A stretch of DNA of 64,000 nucleotides from positions 15,611 to 79,610 of the forward strand of contig CALJKV010000071.1 of NCBI GenBank assembly GCA_937974245.1, in the 5' to 3' direction. Under the pieces are notes generated by a model. The model was not told the DNA's origin and searched no databases. It worked only from the letters and a program-made list of their open reading frames with translations. Made by a program: the position numbers and the translations under genes. This document shows, one piece after another, positions 62,635-64,000 of this stretch (its first letter is position 1; every line of letters begins with the position of its first letter). The DNA is from an uncultured Chloroflexota bacterium. Lineage in GTDB: Bacteria; Chloroflexota; Anaerolineae; Aggregatilineales; Phototrophicaceae.

Positions 62635-64000
62635 ATGCCTCTGCCTCATAACCGTGTTTTGTTTATCAGCTATTCCCACGCCTGGGATGAATGGTCGTTA
62701 CAATTAACCCGTGCGATTTTCGATACCAAGCTTTATTTCCCCTTCCGCGATGACCGCATCCCCAAAACGGCGGATTGGTGGCAGAGTCTGTGCCAGAACA
62801 TCGAAACATCGGTAGCGGTGGTCGCGCTGCTCACGCCGGAATACCTGCGTTCAGTTTTCTGTATGGGTGAACTCGATTACGCGCTCGCGCTCAAGAAGCC
62901 GGTGGTGCCGGTCATGCTCAATCTGCCTTCCGCGCAGTATCCACCCCAGCTTGCCGGGCGTAACCTCCAGTTCATTTCAGCGGACACAGCCTGGAGCGAA
63001 CAGGCGATGCGCGAAAGCATCCTTTCCGCCATGAACCAGGTGATGATTGATTATGCTGGTGGAAGGTATCCGAGTGAGGACGCCGCTTTCCAGCCGCGCC
63101 CCGACACGCTGCGCCCGCCGGTGCCAGCATCCGGCAACGCGGCTAGCCAGGGAGATCGGCAGATTCAACAGCAGATGCAAGCCCCCGCCGTTCATGTGGC
63201 GAAGACCGAGCGGGACGTGACGGCGCTCGTCAAAAGTTACTACGAAACCAAGGCGAGCGACCCCTTCGCCGCCGGGAACATCCTGACGCAGATCAGCCAG
63301 CGCGACGATCTGCCGTTCTATTTTGACGTGGCCGGCGAGCGTGAAGACCTCCAGATCGAACTGGACCGGGTCAAACTGCGCCGGAAACAACAGTCGGAGC
63401 AGGCCAGGCTGGACAAAGAATATGATGAACTAGAGATCGTCGTCACCCACCAGAAGCCCGAAAAAGCCCGGAAAATCGTGCGGGACTGGCTGGCGCAAAC
63501 CGGCTACCCTGACAAAAAGGACTACCTGAAGCAGCTCGTAATTCCTGCCGGTAAAATCCTCCCTGCGCCCTTCGCCTGGATTGATATTCCCGGCACGCTT
63601 GGCAAGAACTGGCAGGGTGCGCCCTACCGCATCGCCAAATACCCGGTGACGAACGCGCAGTTCGCCAGGTTTGTTGAAGGCGGTGGTTATACGGAAAAAC
63701 GCTGGTGGGCGGAAGCAGGATGGGAACTACGGGAGAGCAAGAGCTGGACAGAGCCGCGCTACTGGCAAGATTCACAGTGGAACGGCGCGGAATACCCGGT
63801 GGTCGGCGTCTCGTGGTACGAGGCGGTGGCTTTCTGCCTGTGGTTAAGTGATGCCACCGGCGAAGAGATCACGCTGCCGGCAGAAGACCAGTGGCAGTAT
63901 GCCGCCCGGGGTGATGATGGTAGAACATACCCCTGGGGGAACGAATTTACTGCACGACACAAGAAATTTGGGGGTGGACAAAAGCGTTCAATAGGCATTT
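62635..64000 (+). CDS. TIR-FGE fusion protein, cut by right edge
   Basis: An open frame from ATG 62635 to the edge (455 codons seen, no stop). Residues 1-135 form a TIR domain (VLFISYSHAWDEWSLQLTRA, VAVVALLTPEYLRS, FCMGELDYALALKKPVVPVM), with the catalytic Glu79 kept, so NAD cleavage is possible. A Pro/Gln-rich linker and a helical charged region follow. From about residue 310 an FGE-sulfatase (formylglycine-generating-like) domain begins (FAWIDIPGTLGKNW, IAKYPVTNAQFARFVEGGGY, PVVGVSWYEAVAFCLWLSDA, LPAEDQWQYAARG, PWGNEF). The last 20 residues after PWGNEF no longer match the family, so a frameshift or edge artefact near 63945 is possible. TIR-FGE fusions occur in multicellular bacteria, with unknown roles. 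Confidence 0.85.
   Translation, partial: MPLPHNRVLFISYSHAWDEWSLQLTRAIFDTKLYFPFRDDRIPKTADWWQSLCQNIETSVAVVALLTPEYLRSVFCMGELDYALALKKPVVPVMLNLPSAQYPPQLAGRNLQFISADTAWSEQAMRESILSAMNQVMIDYAGGRYPSEDAAFQPRPDTLRPPVPASGNAASQGDRQIQQQMQAPAVHVAKTERDVTALVKSYYETKASDPFAAGNILTQISQRDDLPFYFDVAGEREDLQIELDRVKLRRKQQSEQARLDKEYDELEIVVTHQKPEKARKIVRDWLAQTGYPDKKDYLKQLVIPAGKILPAPFAWIDIPGTLGKNWQGAPYRIAKYPVTNAQFARFVEGGGYTEKRWWAEAGWELRESKSWTEPRYWQDSQWNGAEYPVVGVSWYEAVAFCLWLSDATGEEITLPAEDQWQYAARGDDGRTYPWGNEFTARHKKFGGGQKRSIGI

Overview
The window looks like one chromosomal contig of a filamentous or envelope-simple Chloroflexota bacterium (Anaerolineae-type). This is inferred from style, not from a marker gene. The exported proteins carry long Pro/Thr-rich linkers, beta-propellers, LysM, SdrD-like and SH3b domains. 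There is a TIR-FGE fusion, a fused gamma-alpha 2-oxoacid:ferredoxin oxidoreductase, sugar ABC transporters without their own ATPase, and moderately high GC. No rRNA, tRNA, CRISPR array or insertion sequence was recognised.

Region 1 (about 1-14.2 kb) reads as an integrated accessory element. It holds small orphan genes, two XRE regulators with divergent 7-codon mini-ORFs, a DUF2958 gene beside two related small proteins, and a large serine recombinase at its right end. The recombinase is preceded by a structured leader RNA with an intrinsic terminator. Inside this region lies a two-gene minus-strand unit (3.2-9.8 kb) for very large exported proteins: a LamG/propeller/HELGH peptidase and a WD40/TolB-type propeller. 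Between 14.16 and 14.69 kb there is only spacer and a possible gene remnant.

Region 2 (14.7-33.7 kb) is mixed core and envelope content. It contains a metallo-hydrolase, SH3b protein, threonine dehydratase, THUMP RNA methyltransferase, LutC-like protein, phosphoglucomutase/phosphomannomutase, PHP phosphoesterase, LysM and SdrD-like membrane-anchored proteins, an MFS exporter, a repeat-bearing exported protein, a lipoprotein, a patatin phospholipase and a membrane-anchored TIR-like protein.

Region 3 (34-50.7 kb) is a coherent carbohydrate-use locus. One arm contains an isomerase, aldo-keto reductase, ketose-3-epimerase-like TIM barrel, transaldolase-like protein and FGGY kinase. The other contains a GntR/UTRA and a LacI regulator, a binding protein with two permeases, a DapA-like lyase and an Old Yellow Enzyme relative. 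A Gfo/Idh/MocA dehydrogenase follows. Both regulators have a good sigma70-type promoter with an adjacent perfect or near-perfect palindrome. The natural substrate cannot be read from sequence.

Region 4 (50.7-64 kb) has a glycosyltransferase, a CNNM/CorC-type transporter behind a possible attenuator, cytidine deaminase, RecO, a four-PAS histidine kinase, a 2TM protein with an 11-residue Trp repeat, a GntR/FCD regulator, the korAB-type oxidoreductase, and a TIR-FGE protein cut by the right edge.

The least explained signals are the duplicated MSGGGGT mini-ORF/terminator modules facing the XRE genes, the recombinase leader RNA, and the domain-mosaic exported peptidase.
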